Positions 19,991-29,055 of a stretch of DNA of 64,000 nucleotides are shown one piece after another. Position 1 is the stretch's first letter; each line of letters opens with the position of its first letter. The stretch lies in assembly GCA_963841885.1 (NCBI GenBank), contig CAWJEK010000009.1, positions 248,001 to 312,000 on the forward strand, read 5' to 3'. The notes under the pieces were generated by a model. It worked only from the letters and a program-made list of their open reading frames with translations. It ran no database searches and was not told the DNA's origin. The translations under genes and the position numbers were made by a program. This DNA comes from Bog-756 sp963841885 (GTDB lineage Bacteria > Actinomycetota > Acidimicrobiia > Acidimicrobiales > RAAP-2).

Positions 19991-20455
19991 GTGGCCAGGA
20001 CCGCCCGACGTGAAGTGATCGGCCTCCTGATGGAGAAGAAGGTCACCTACACCGAGGTCGAGGCCGATGCGCTCCTCGATCAGGCGAAGAGGCTGGCCAG
20101 GGAAAGTGGCAGGTCCGTGCGGGTGGAGGCCGAATCCCTGCTGTCGAGGAACCGGAAGACCCGACTGGGGGACCATCGGGACAAGGCGCGGGGAGTGGGC
20201 GAACTCTTGGCGGCCCTCGCTGCCGAGTTCGATGATCTCCGGGCCGAGTCCGGTGACGACGACGGTGAGCTGGCGGCCATCGTGGCGATGCTGGCCGCCT
20301 CCTTTGAGGCCTTCACCTCCCGTCCGCCGGATCATCCGTACTCGACGACCGGGGCCGCCGAGCCGGGAGCGGGTGCGCTCCTTCCGGAGTCGGTCGACGC
20401 CCTGGACCATGACACCGGACACGGGCCCAGCACGGTCACCGGACCGCGGAGCTGA
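19991..20455 (+). CDS. hypothetical protein, helical
   Basis: A 154-residue protein from GTG 19991, not recognised. The first 60 residues are basic and helical (ARTARREVIGLLMEKKVTYT, then a helix with DALLDQAKRLARESGRSV), followed by a second helical pair (ELLAALAAEFDDLRAE, LAAIVAMLAASFEAF) and a low-complexity tail. No signal peptide or membrane segment. The basic front could bind nucleic acid, but no known motif is present. It converges with the secreted gene that ends ten bases downstream. Confidence 0.5.
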   Translation: MARTARREVIGLLMEKKVTYTEVEADALLDQAKRLARESGRSVRVEAESLLSRNRKTRLGDHRDKARGVGELLAALAAEFDDLRAESGDDDGELAAIVAMLAASFEAFTSRPPDHPYSTTGAAEPGAGALLPESVDALDHDTGHGPSTVTGPRS

Positions 20456-20464
20456 TCCTCACAG

Positions 20465-21124
20465 TCAGCCCTGGGAGACGTACTTGACGTGGAATGCACC
20501 GTCCCGGTTGAGCGGGTTCACCTTCAACTGGACGGTCTGCCCGTCGACCTGGTCGTAGCCCATCGGGTCGAGCTGGGCCCACGTGGCGCCATCGAAGCTG
20601 ATCGGGCCGAACTTCAGCTCGGCGAACTTGGGGAACGGACCCGCCTGCGCCTCCTGGAGCGCCTCGACCTCGGTGACGCTGAATCCGGGCCCCGTCCTGG
20701 AGATGGAGCCGGAACTGGAGTCCGTCAACGTGTACGACTCCACCGTGGGGCTCACCGTCGCCGCGAACGTGACCTTGTCGCCCGCCGACACCGGCTCGGA
20801 CACGCTGCTCCCGAGCGAGGTGGTCACCGTCGCCGTGTAGTCCGGCTTCCCGCCCGGGCACGTCGTGGAGATCTGTTCGTATCCCTCGCCGGACGGACCG
20901 ACGAGGCCGAAGGTCGTCGTGAGGTAACCGTCGAGTCCCTGCCTGTTGAGGCATCTGGCCGCGGGGACATTGACGGAGCCGTCGAAGGTGACCGCCCGGG
21001 CCCCGAACTGGGCGATGTACCCGGCGGAGATCGGGTTGCTGCCGGTGGCGCCGGCCCCTGACGTGGGCGCCACGGCCAGGAACGTGGCGATTGCCAGTGA
21101 AGCGACCGGGACAGTGCGTCTCAT
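20465..21124 (-). CDS. secreted protein resembling peptidase family G1 (eqolisin)
   Basis: A 219-residue exported protein with signal peptide MRRTVPVASLAIATFLAVAP ending near SGAGATG. The mature part has the layout of G1 peptidases: a first strand with VTFDGSVNVPAARC, a GLDGYL segment before a possible catalytic Gln in GYEQIS, SAGDKVTFAATVS in the middle, and TEVEALQEAQAGPFPKFAEL, which corresponds to the family segment containing the catalytic Glu. Assignment is by pattern and is tentative; the active-site Gln is less certain than the Glu. If right it is a secreted acid endopeptidase; otherwise a lectin-like beta-sandwich. Confidence 0.55.
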   Translation of the reverse strand: MRRTVPVASLAIATFLAVAPTSGAGATGSNPISAGYIAQFGARAVTFDGSVNVPAARCLNRQGLDGYLTTTFGLVGPSGEGYEQISTTCPGGKPDYTATVTTSLGSSVSEPVSAGDKVTFAATVSPTVESYTLTDSSSGSISRTGPGFSVTEVEALQEAQAGPFPKFAELKFGPISFDGATWAQLDPMGYDQVDGQTVQLKVNPLNRDGAFHVKYVSQG

Positions 21125-21378
21125 GGGGATCCCCTGTGATCGACGAGCAATGCGGCCATTCGGTCCTGATCGAGAGCCTACACATCGCACCTCAATCAGG
21201 CCGCTGGGCGGTCGGGCTCCGATGCGAAGACGATCACGGCGAACCGATCGGCCGGCTCGCCGTGGTTCCCGGTGACTCGGAGGGTTCGGCGGTCCTCGTC
21301 CGTCCTCGGACCACGTGGGGGAGACCGATACTGCCCGGCGGGTTCCAGGGCTCACCTGAATGCGACTCGACCACTAGC

Positions 21379-21600
21379 GTGACCACTGTGGACGTGGCGG
21401 TGTTTGTCGCGGTGTTCGTGACCATGATCGTCGGCGGTGCCGTGCTGCTCTACCGCCCGGACCGGCGCATGGCCATGGGTCGGGCCGTCCGTAAGGGTTC
21501 GCCGGAGCCGGCGGCCAATCGTTGCGCCTCGTCCTGCTGCACGCTCGATGGAGCCCCGCCGGAACCCCGTCGGACAGCCGGTACCGGGTCCACCCGTTAA
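21379..21600 (+). CDS. possible small membrane protein
   Basis: A 73-codon frame from GTG 21379 with one hydrophobic helix (VDVAVFVAVFVTMIVGGAVL) followed by a basic stretch (YRPDRRMAMGRAVRKG) and an unstructured Pro/Cys-rich tail. The positive-inside pattern fits a single-span protein with a cytoplasmic tail. No family is recognised, and the tail after about residue 40 is weak, so the frame could be spurious. Confidence 0.3.
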   Translation: MTTVDVAVFVAVFVTMIVGGAVLLYRPDRRMAMGRAVRKGSPEPAANRCASSCCTLDGAPPEPRRTAGTGSTR

Positions 21601-21882
21601 TCGACACGGTCCCCAGAACTCGGCGGGCTCGGTGTCAACGGTGGCCTGGACCGGAAGGGCGCCTCCTCTCCCACTCCTTGACCGCGTAGCGCTGGCAACC
21701 ACCGGCCCCTTGTCACCCGGCATCGGCTGCGCTCATCGCCCGCCATCCGCTTGCGTCGGTTGTGGCTCCGTTCCTATCCGCATACCATTTCCCGCATTCG
21801 GCGAAGCGGGGCGGAGTCGTAACCGGGCGGTGCCGTTCCTGCCCGGTCGGGCGGCGCCGGTCCCCGGCGAGGAGCGTGCCCC

Positions 21883-22815
21883 ATGCGTGATCCCAGACGT
21901 GTTGCCATGAGTTGCGGCGTATCTGTCGCCCTCACCGTCGGAGTCCTGTCTCTGGCCGGACCATCTGTCGCTGGGGCTGCCCCGACGCCGGATCCGGTCG
22001 CCGCCACAAGTCGCTCGGGACCCTCGCCGGCGCAGCCGGCCGGCTACACGGTCGTGTACAGCACGACCTTCGACAACCCGATCGGAGGACTGGACGTCGG
22101 TTCCGTGAGCTGCCCCGCCGGCACGGTGGTCTGGAGCGGGGGAGTCCTCACGTTCGAGGGACTCGGGCAGGTCGGACAGAACGTGAACAGTTCGTGGCCG
22201 TCGAATGCGACGACGTGGAGTGCCTGGGTCACGAACACCGGTGGCACCGACGAGACCTTCAACGTCTATGCGGTGTGCGCCGACCGACCCCAGAGGTATG
22301 CGATCGCCACATCCGCCAGCCTCACCGTTTCCCCCAGCAGCGTCGACGGCACGGCGGCGACCTGCGCCAAGGGGACCGTCGTGCTCGGCGGGGGCGCCCT
22401 GTCGAGCCAGCCCGCGCCCGGATCTTCGCTCGATCTCAACCTGAACGACAGCTTTCCGACCCTCGTCGGCGTGAAGAGCAAGACCTCGGCGTGGGAGGCC
22501 GCCTCGAACAACGGGGAATCCGTCAGTTCGTCGCTCGAGGTCCTGGCCGTCTGCGCCAAGAAACCGAAGAAGTACTCGATCCAGATCGGAACGGCCGTTG
22601 ACAACAGGTCGGACACCGCCACCAGGGCGGACAGTCCCCCATGCCCGGTCGGCGTTGTGATCGGAGGTGGCCTGAGCTCTGACGCCAGCGTCTTCGCAGA
22701 CCTCGCTTCGACGATCCCCGACCCGGACAACTACTGGACCTCCATCGAGGACAACTACGCCTTCTTCTCCGTCGGGGCGAACCCGATCGTTCCGTACGGG
22801 ATCTGCGCGGAATAG
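21883..22815 (+). CDS. secreted three-repeat protein of unknown function
   Basis: A 310-residue exported protein. The signal peptide (SCGVSVALTVGVLSLAGPSV) ends near AGAAPTPD. The mature part contains three repeats of about 85 residues, each opening with a Cys and a Gly-rich turn: SCPAGTVVWSGGVLTF, TCAKGTVVLGGGALSS and PCPVGVVIGGGLSSD. Each repeat closes with a second Cys (VYAVCADRP, VLAVCAKKP, YGICAE), so each may form one internal disulfide. The same C-x-x-G-x-V-x-x-GGG pattern occurs in other secreted actinobacterial proteins of unknown role. Function is not assigned. Confidence 0.7.
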   Translation: MRDPRRVAMSCGVSVALTVGVLSLAGPSVAGAAPTPDPVAATSRSGPSPAQPAGYTVVYSTTFDNPIGGLDVGSVSCPAGTVVWSGGVLTFEGLGQVGQNVNSSWPSNATTWSAWVTNTGGTDETFNVYAVCADRPQRYAIATSASLTVSPSSVDGTAATCAKGTVVLGGGALSSQPAPGSSLDLNLNDSFPTLVGVKSKTSAWEAASNNGESVSSSLEVLAVCAKKPKKYSIQIGTAVDNRSDTATRADSPPCPVGVVIGGGLSSDASVFADLASTIPDPDNYWTSIEDNYAFFSVGANPIVPYGICAE

Positions 22816-22906
22816 GACTGCGGGTCTGGATCCCACGCCCCGCCGCGTCCGTGCCCGAGGTCAGGTCCCTCGTCCCCTGATCACCGGCTGAGGGAGCCGG
22901 AGACCG

Positions 22907-23416
22907 TCACCTCGGGTCGACGGCATCCAATCGGTGTCGAACCTCTGACGTGTCCACGCCGAGAGCGCCCAGAAGCACCGCGGCGGGATCTGGTGGCCGG
23001 AGGGTGAGCACCTCGGCCAGCACCTGCTGGGCCGTGAGGTGGAGCCTCCGACGGTTGGGCTTGGCTGCTTCCTCGAGCACGTGTTTCGCCGCGGGCGTGA
23101 TGCGGAGGCGATCCTGTCGTGCGACGTCTCTGAGCCTCGGCTTCCTCGGTACGGCGCGCATCGGCAGTGGAGGAGCGTCGGTGACCGGCGCCAGGCCCAG
23201 CGAGTCCAGGGCGTGGTGATCCAACGATTCGAGAGCCCGGCGGGCCTGCTCCAGGCTCACGCCCAGGACGACTTCGACGGAGGGATCCTCCAACAACGCG
23301 AGCAAGAGGTGATCGGTGCCGTATCGGCGGTCACCCCGGCGCCGGGCCTCCTCGCCTGCCCGCAGGCAGATGGCCCACGCGTGGAGCGCCTCGGGCGCAA
23401 CGGACTCCGTGGTCAT
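22907..23416 (-). CDS. stand-alone Clp N-terminal domain protein
   Basis: A 169-residue protein made of a Clp_N double repeat without the AAA+ ATPase of ClpA/ClpC. The first repeat is seen in EEARRRGDRRYGTDHLLLAL and the second in RLRITPAAKHVLEEAAK with HLTAQQVLAEVL. It follows the HTH gene with an ATGA overlap, so the two are co-translated. Clp_N domains bind adaptor proteins or substrates. Here it may link the HTH regulator to Clp proteolysis or act as a substrate-capture module; this is inference from domain and context. Confidence 0.8.
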   Translation of the reverse strand: MTTESVAPEALHAWAICLRAGEEARRRGDRRYGTDHLLLALLEDPSVEVVLGVSLEQARRALESLDHHALDSLGLAPVTDAPPLPMRAVPRKPRLRDVARQDRLRITPAAKHVLEEAAKPNRRRLHLTAQQVLAEVLTLRPPDPAAVLLGALGVDTSEVRHRLDAVDPR

Positions 23417-23625
23417 GAAGACTCCTTGTTGTACTTCGCGTGCACGGACTGGCGGGTGACGCCCAGGGCGTCTCCGATCTGCTGCCACGACCAGCCCTTT
23501 TCGCGGGCGGACGCGACGTACTTCGCTTCGACCCTCTGAGCCAGGCGACGGAGCGCCAACGAGGCGCGAAGTCCGACCGCCGGGTCATCCGAAGAGAGAC
23601 TCCGGCTGAGATCCTCGGCATCCAT
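23413..23625 (-). CDS. small helix-turn-helix regulator
   Basis: A 70-residue protein whose second half is a sigma-70-region-4-like HTH: GWSWQQIGDALGVTRQSVHA, preceded by a charged helix (LALRRLAQRVEAKYVASARE). It is the first gene of a two-gene unit with the Clp_N protein. The ATG lies about seven bases after a good -10 box, so the mRNA is probably leaderless. Two palindromes overlap its promoter, which suggests autoregulation. No effector domain is present, so the Clp_N partner may supply control. Confidence 0.78.
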   Translation of the reverse strand: MDAEDLSRSLSSDDPAVGLRASLALRRLAQRVEAKYVASAREKGWSWQQIGDALGVTRQSVHAKYNKESS

Positions 23626-23627
23626 CG

Positions 23628-23672
23628 GTGTCAGTGTAAGCTGACACTCGGAGTTGTCAACCTAGATTGACA
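23628..23672 (-). promoter_or_regulatory. leaderless promoter with two palindromic operators
   Basis: On the minus strand TTGACA (23655-23660) and TACACT (23633-23638) are separated by 16 bases, and the -10 box ends seven bases before the ATG at 23625, so transcription should begin at or next to the start codon. GTGTCAG-N6-CTGACAC (23628-23647) covers the -10 and TGTCAA-N6-TTGACA (23655-23672) covers the -35. Both have six-base spacers, and their centres are 26 bases apart. Confidence 0.7.
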
Positions 23673-23796
23673 CAAGCCTACGCATCAGAACGGAGACGTT
23701 CATGGGTGGTGCCGGGGCTGGACGACGGGGTGCGTCCGACACCGGGAGGGATCACCGGTCCAGTCGGCCGAACCGACGTCGACGGGCCGGTCCCGG

Positions 23797-24285
23797 TCAT
23801 TCGGCGCGGCGTTCGGTGGACCCCAGCGCCGCCAGCGCCTCGCCGGTCAGCCGGTACCCGGTCCACTCCTCCATCGGCACCGCCCCGATGGATTCGTAGA
23901 ACCGGATGGCGGATTCGTTCCAGTCCAACACGGACCAGTCGATTCGGGCGTAGCCGTGGGCGTGCGCCTCGTCGGCCAGGGCGGCCATGAGGGCGGCGCC
24001 CACGCCGCGACCACGCGCTTCCGGGCGGACGTAGAGATCCTCCAGATAGATGCCGAGCCGTCCCGTCCAGGTCGAGAAGTTGCGGAACCAGATCGTCATG
24101 CCCACGACCTCCCCGTCGTCGTCGGCGACGTTGGCGAACACCGCCCGGGGTTCGTCGAAGAGGGCTGCGGACAGCAGATCCTCATCGACCTCGACGGCGT
24201 CCGGCTCCCGCTCGTAGGCGGCCAGGTCCCGGATGAGAGCCACCAGTATGGGGACGTCTTCACGGAGGGCGGCCCGGACGATCAC
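23797..24285 (-). CDS. GNAT-family N-acetyltransferase
   Basis: A 162-residue acetyl-CoA-dependent acetyltransferase. YLEDLYVRPEARGRGVGAAL contains the acetyl-CoA pyrophosphate loop (R-x-x-G-x-G/A form: RGRGVG), and DWSVLDWNESAIRFYESIGA is the motif B and C-terminal signature. The pattern (ILVALIRDLAAYEREPDAV at the front) is that of diamine/polyamine acetyltransferase-like GNATs. GTG 24285 overlaps the stop of the quinone oxidoreductase gene (GTGA), so the two are co-translated. Substrate unknown. Confidence 0.88.
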   Translation of the reverse strand: MIVRAALREDVPILVALIRDLAAYEREPDAVEVDEDLLSAALFDEPRAVFANVADDDGEVVGMTIWFRNFSTWTGRLGIYLEDLYVRPEARGRGVGAALMAALADEAHAHGYARIDWSVLDWNESAIRFYESIGAVPMEEWTGYRLTGEALAALGSTERRAE

Positions 24286-25250
24286 GGCAGCAGGAGGACG
24301 CGTCCGAAGGCGTGGCGGCTCTCGATGTAGGCGTGGGCCTCGCCCGCCTGTTCGAGGGGGAAGCGTCGGTCGACGACGACGCGCAGGTGACCGGCGGCGA
24401 TGTCGTCGAGATGGCGGGCGATCATGGCGTGGGCCCGGGCGCCGAAGAAGAGTTCGGCTCCGAGGAAGTAGCCGACGAGGGTCTGGTTGTTGGCCCGCAT
24501 CGAGGAGATGTCGAGGGTCGACGGCGACTCCCGTCCGGCGTCGCCGAAGCTGACGCACCGCCCGCGGTAGGCGAGGCACTGCAGGCTCCGCTGCAGGTTG
24601 GAGCCGCCGACCGAGTCGACGATGACGTCGGCCCCGCGTCCGCCCGTCAACTCCCGCACCGGCTCCACGAAGTCGGTGGTGGTGTAGTCGATCCCGTGGT
24701 CGAGACCGAGGTCGTGGAGCCGTCCGATGCGGTCGGCCCCTGACGCCGTGGCCAGCACCTGCGCGCCCGCCCGCTTGGCCATCTGGATGGCGGCGATGCC
24801 GACCCCTCCGGCGCCGGCATGGATCAGCACGGTCTCGCCCTCGGCGAGCCGACCGAACTCGAAGAGGCAGTCGTCGGCGGTGCCGAAGGGGACGGGTACA
24901 CACGCCGCCTCCTCGACGGACACCCCGTCGGGCACCGACCAGCAGAACGAACGTCCGGCGACCCGGAGTTCGGCGTGCGAACCGTCGAGCCCGACGGTGA
25001 CCACCCGGTCGCCCGGCGAGATGTCGTCCACGCCGTCACCCACCTCGAGCACCTCGCCCGCGCACTGGTAGCCCACGATGTGGGGCACGGAGCCGAGGTC
25101 GCCCCCCAGGCGGTTCAAGGTGTCGCCCCCCTCGATACTGATCGCCTGCACCCGGACGAGCACCTCGCCCGGTCCGCACGTCGGATCGGGAACGTCCTCG
25201 TAGCGGAAGACCTCGGGGCCACCCGTCTCGTAGTACACCGCTGCCTTCAT
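24282..25250 (-). CDS. zinc-type MDR quinone/enoyl oxidoreductase
   Basis: A 322-residue medium-chain dehydrogenase/reductase of the NADPH:quinone oxidoreductase type. It starts MKAAVYYETGGPEVFRYEDV, has the GroES-like fold with VGYQCAGEVLEVGDGVDD, and the nucleotide-binding AGAGGVGIAAIQMAKRAGA (GxGGVG). Catalytic zinc ligands are lacking, as in quinone reductases. It probably reduces quinones or activated double bonds with NADPH. It precedes the GNAT gene with a four-base overlap and diverges from the exported hydrolase. Confidence 0.88.
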   Translation of the reverse strand: MKAAVYYETGGPEVFRYEDVPDPTCGPGEVLVRVQAISIEGGDTLNRLGGDLGSVPHIVGYQCAGEVLEVGDGVDDISPGDRVVTVGLDGSHAELRVAGRSFCWSVPDGVSVEEAACVPVPFGTADDCLFEFGRLAEGETVLIHAGAGGVGIAAIQMAKRAGAQVLATASGADRIGRLHDLGLDHGIDYTTTDFVEPVRELTGGRGADVIVDSVGGSNLQRSLQCLAYRGRCVSFGDAGRESPSTLDISSMRANNQTLVGYFLGAELFFGARAHAMIARHLDDIAAGHLRVVVDRRFPLEQAGEAHAYIESRHAFGRVLLLP

Positions 25251-25314
25251 GGTCCTCCTTCGGTGGGCCGTCGGGACCACCCTAGGCAGGTACGTGGACG
25301 GCGGGTCCGGGACG

Positions 25315-27434
25315 ATGGAGACTACGGGGATGGAACGAGGGGGCCCCCGGTACCGGCGTACGAAGGTGGCGGCGGTGGCCGTCGTCATCTCGATGGCCGC
25401 GACCATGGGCGTCGTGGTGGCAGCCGCGCCGCCGGCTACCGGGGCGTCCGTGCCGGCCATGCCGACCGCTCCGACCGCCTCGACGGTCCGGACGGAGTCG
25501 ACCTCGGGACCCTCCCAGCTGGTCGTGGGCTCCCAGACGCTCGTCCGTTGCGGGGTGGCGCCGCTCACCTACTGCGGACGCCTCCCGGTGCCGCTCGACC
25601 GCTCCGAGCCCGGTTCCCCCGACATCACCATCGCCTACCGCTGGTACCCGGCGACCCACCCCGAGGGTGCCCCGGCGGGCACCCTGCTGCCCGTGGAGGG
25701 CGGACCGGGGTATCCCTCCGCCGGTTCGGTCCGCGGGGGGTACGACGTCATGTACGGCCCGCTCCTCGCCGAGTGGAACCTGCTGGCGGTGGACCTCCGC
25801 GGCACCGGCGGCTCGACCCCCATCGACTGTCCCGGGCTCCAGGACTTCTCGGGCCAGCCGAGCGGTGCGGCCTATGCGGCGGCGGCCGGGGTGTGCGGAG
25901 CGTCCCTCGACCACCGGTGGAAGTACGCGTCCGGGGCCTACGTGCACGCCTCGGACCTCTTCACCTCGGCCACGGCGGCCGCCGACGTGGCCGAGGTGAT
26001 CCAGGCCCTCGACGTGCCGTCCGTCGACCTGTACGGCGACTCCTACGGCTCGTGGTTCGCCCAGGTGTTCGCCAACCACTACCCGGGGCTGGTGCGGTCG
26101 GTGATCCTCGACTCCACCTACTCCACGGTGGCCCTCGATCCCTGGTACCGGAGCACGATCGCGGACATGCCCGGCCGACTTCGACGCCGCGTGCTGACCG
26201 CAGCGCCGCGTGCTCGGCGGCGGAGGACGAGCCGGCGTGGACGCGGCTCAGCCAGCTGGCCGTCCAGCTGCGCCGCCACCCGGCGAGCGGTGTGGTGCCC
26301 GACGCCACCGGCCACGACGCCACCGTCACCATGGATGTGGTCGGCCTCGTGGACCTGGTGAACGACGCCGCCGGCGATCCGGACATCTACCGGTCACTCG
26401 ACGCCGCCGCCCGCGCCCTGCTGACCGACGGTGACCCGGATCCGCTGCTGCGCCTCTATGCGCAGCGCCTGGCCTACGACGAGGACTACGTCGGCTCCGC
26501 CCCGTCGAGCTACTCGGCGGGCCTGTACCTGGCCGTCTCCTGCCTCGACTATCCGCAGCTCTTCTCGATGGCCGACCCCCCGGCGGCCCGTCGGGCCGAG
26601 CTCGCCGCCTCGATCGCCGGGCTCGCCCCCGGCACGTTCGCACCGTTCACCACCGGGGAGTGGCTCCGCCAGGACCAGAACACCGAGGCCTACACGGTCT
26701 GTACGAAGTGGCCGTCACCCGTGCACGACGTGCCCCCCACCACCGGGACGCTGCCGCTCCTGCCGGACGGGATGCCGGTGCTGGTGCTGGGCGGGGAATT
26801 CGACACCTGGACCCCGCCGAGCGACCATCCGGCCATCCTCGACCAGATCGGGGGCGACAGCCGTTTCGTCGAGCTCGCCAACTCCACCCACGTGGTGGGG
26901 GAGGGTGACCAACCCTGTGCCTCCACGATCGTGCAGGGCTTCGTCGAGGACCCCGCGGCCATCGCCACCCTCGACACGTCGTGCGCCACCGCGGTGCCTC
27001 CCATCCGCTCGATCGGGACCTATCCGGAATCGTTGTCGGCCGTCACGCCCCTCCAGCCCGGAGCCGGCAACCAGGCCACCGCCACGGGCCTCCGGCTCGG
27101 CGCCGCCGCGGTGGCCACGGCCGGGGACGCCGTCGACCGGAAGTCGGCGATCGGTGCCGTACCCGACACCGGGCTGCACGGCGGCACCGTCTCGTACTCC
27201 CAGGGCGGCCGACTGCTGCACCTCCACCAGGTGGAGTTCGTGCCGGGCGTGTCGGTGACCGGCACCGTGGTGGCCACGGCCACCAAGGACGTGGCCGATG
27301 TGACCGTCACCGGCCCGGACGGGACCTCGGCTTCGCTCACCGCCCGGTGGGCGCCGACCGGCGCCGCCGGGTCCGCCGACGTGGATGGCACGGTCGGGGG
27401 AGTGGTACTGACCGGCGCCTGCCCGGCGCCCTGA
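25315..27434 (+). CDS. exported TAP-like alpha/beta-hydrolase (frame-disrupted)
   Basis: A secreted hydrolase of the tripeptidyl-aminopeptidase type, about 705 residues. After a long basic front comes a signal segment (KVAAVAVVISMAATMGVVVA). Then come the oxyanion loop VEGGPGYPS, DLRGTGGS, and nucleophile GDSYGS. The C-terminal TAP-like domain holds the catalytic Asp in LGGEFDTWTP and His in NSTHVVGEGD. An extra beta-rich C-terminus (about 140 residues) is unusual. The frame changes near 26170-26195: an extra G in CCCGGCC and an extra T in TGCTGACC would account for it. Both halves retain the triad, so error rather than decay is likely. Confidence 0.8.
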
Positions 27435-27447
27435 CCGTCCGGCGCGG

Positions 27448-29022
27448 TCAGCGGGCGAGCCGGGCGAAGGTGCCGCGCTGGGCCTTGTAGAGCGCCGGGA
27501 ACTCGGCGGCCAACTGGTCGTAGACCCCGGTGGCGCCGGGGTCCGGGCGGTGGGTCGCCGCCACCGGTACCAGGTCCCGCACCTCCGACGGGTCGATCGC
27601 CCCCAGGGTGAGGGCGGCGATCAGGGCCGCGCCGCGCAGGTTGGCCAGTAGGGGCTCCTCCACCTGCTCCACGTCCCGGCCGAGCACGCTCGCGTAGATG
27701 GAGCACCACAGGTCCGAGGTGGCACCTCCGCCGATGGCCCGGAATGTCCCGAGGCGTCGTCCCACCACGTGCTCGACCCCCTCCGCCAGCCAGCGCGAAT
27801 TGAGCGCCACACCCTCCAGGACGGCTCGGGCCAGGTCCGCACGTGTGGTCCGGAGCGACAGGTTGTGGAAGCCGCCCCGAGCTGACCGGTCGTCGACCGG
27901 CGAGCGCTCGCCGGCCAGCCAGGGGGTGAAGAGGACCCGCCCGCTGCCGGGCTCGGCGGTGGCGGCCAGGGCGGTGAGGTCGTCGTAGGTCGGCGCTTCG
28001 CCGGTGACCGCGTCGGCGGCCACCGAGTCCCGGAACCACTCGAGCGCCCGTCCCGCCGTCTCCTGGTTGTTCGCCACCAGCCGCAGTCCGGGGAGGATCC
28101 CCGGAACGGTCGCCATCTGACGCAGGACGTCGGTCTTCTTCTTCGGGAACGGGCAGCTGACCCAGCTGGTGGTGGAGATGGTCACATGGGGCTGGAGCTC
28201 GAGCACGGCGCCCGACCCGACGCAGGCCGAGTGGAGGTCGGGGGTGCCGGCCACCACCACTACGCCGTCGGGCAGTCCGAGTTCGGCCGCCACCGCGGGC
28301 ATCACGGTGCCCAGCCGGCTCGCGGTGGCCCGGAGCGGGGGAAGCTTGCCGGCCGGGACGCCGCTCGACCGCACCAGGACGGGGTCGTAGTCGAGGAGGT
28401 CGGGACGCCGGTTGTCGGTCAGCCAGGCCCCGGTCATGGAGGCCGGCGTGGCCGCGGCCCGGCCGGTGAAGCGCATCGACAGGTAGTCGACGGGCTCCAG
28501 GTACCAGCGGGCGGCGGCGGCCACCTCCGGCTCGTCGTACTCCAGGTGGAGGATGTGCCCGATCGGGTCGGCGCCCGACGTCGAGGGGGCGCCGCCGCTG
28601 TGGCGGATCCACCGGACGGCGGCCACCGGGTCGTAGCCGGCGACGGGTCCGGCGATGACCCGGCGGGAGTGGTGCGCACCGCGGGTGTCGGACCACAGCT
28701 GGCAGGGTCCGACCGGCACCCCGTCGGCGGCGACGGGCACGGTGCTGGCCCACTGGCCGGTGCACGAGACCGCCACCACCCGGGCCGGGTCGACGTGGCC
28801 ACCGGCCAGGCCCCGCCGGGCGCTGGTGCGGATCAACTCCCACCACTGTCCGGCGTCCTGGGTGGCCCCTCCGTCGGAGGAGGTCTCGGTCGCCACCGGA
28901 TGATGCTCGTGCCAGGCGATGGTCCCGGTCAACGAGACCAGGCCGACCTTCGGGCCGCCGGTGCCGAGGTCGACGGCCAGGACCCAGGCGTCCTGGCGGT
29001 CCCCGCGCTGGCGCGTGGTCAC
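27448..29022 (-). CDS. FGGY-family carbohydrate kinase
   Basis: A 524-residue sugar kinase of the FGGY (xylulokinase/gluconokinase) family. The N-terminal ATPase-fold phosphate loop is VLAVDLGTGGPKVGLVSLTG, with Gly in place of the usual Ser/Thr in DxGT-S. The second domain has AIGGGATSDLWCSIYASVLG (adenosine motif GGG-S-W-Q form) and PWLAGERSPVDDRSARGGFH. Phosphorylates a pentose, ketose or polyol with ATP. It ends an operon with the PLP decarboxylase gene, 33 bases apart, so a phosphorylated intermediate cleaved by an aldehyde-lyase-type enzyme is a reasonable guess. Confidence 0.85.
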   Translation of the reverse strand: MTTRQRGDRQDAWVLAVDLGTGGPKVGLVSLTGTIAWHEHHPVATETSSDGGATQDAGQWWELIRTSARRGLAGGHVDPARVVAVSCTGQWASTVPVAADGVPVGPCQLWSDTRGAHHSRRVIAGPVAGYDPVAAVRWIRHSGGAPSTSGADPIGHILHLEYDEPEVAAAARWYLEPVDYLSMRFTGRAAATPASMTGAWLTDNRRPDLLDYDPVLVRSSGVPAGKLPPLRATASRLGTVMPAVAAELGLPDGVVVVAGTPDLHSACVGSGAVLELQPHVTISTTSWVSCPFPKKKTDVLRQMATVPGILPGLRLVANNQETAGRALEWFRDSVAADAVTGEAPTYDDLTALAATAEPGSGRVLFTPWLAGERSPVDDRSARGGFHNLSLRTTRADLARAVLEGVALNSRWLAEGVEHVVGRRLGTFRAIGGGATSDLWCSIYASVLGRDVEQVEEPLLANLRGAALIAALTLGAIDPSEVRDLVPVAATHRPDPGATGVYDQLAAEFPALYKAQRGTFARLAR

Positions 29023-29055
29023 CCGGCGTCGGGGCCCGGGTGACCCGGAGGGTCC

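Noticed and set aside
23628..23672. HspR/HAIR-type heat-shock operator
   Set aside because: The palindromes have TGTCA/TGACA cores, not the CTTGAGT-N7-ACTCAAG consensus.
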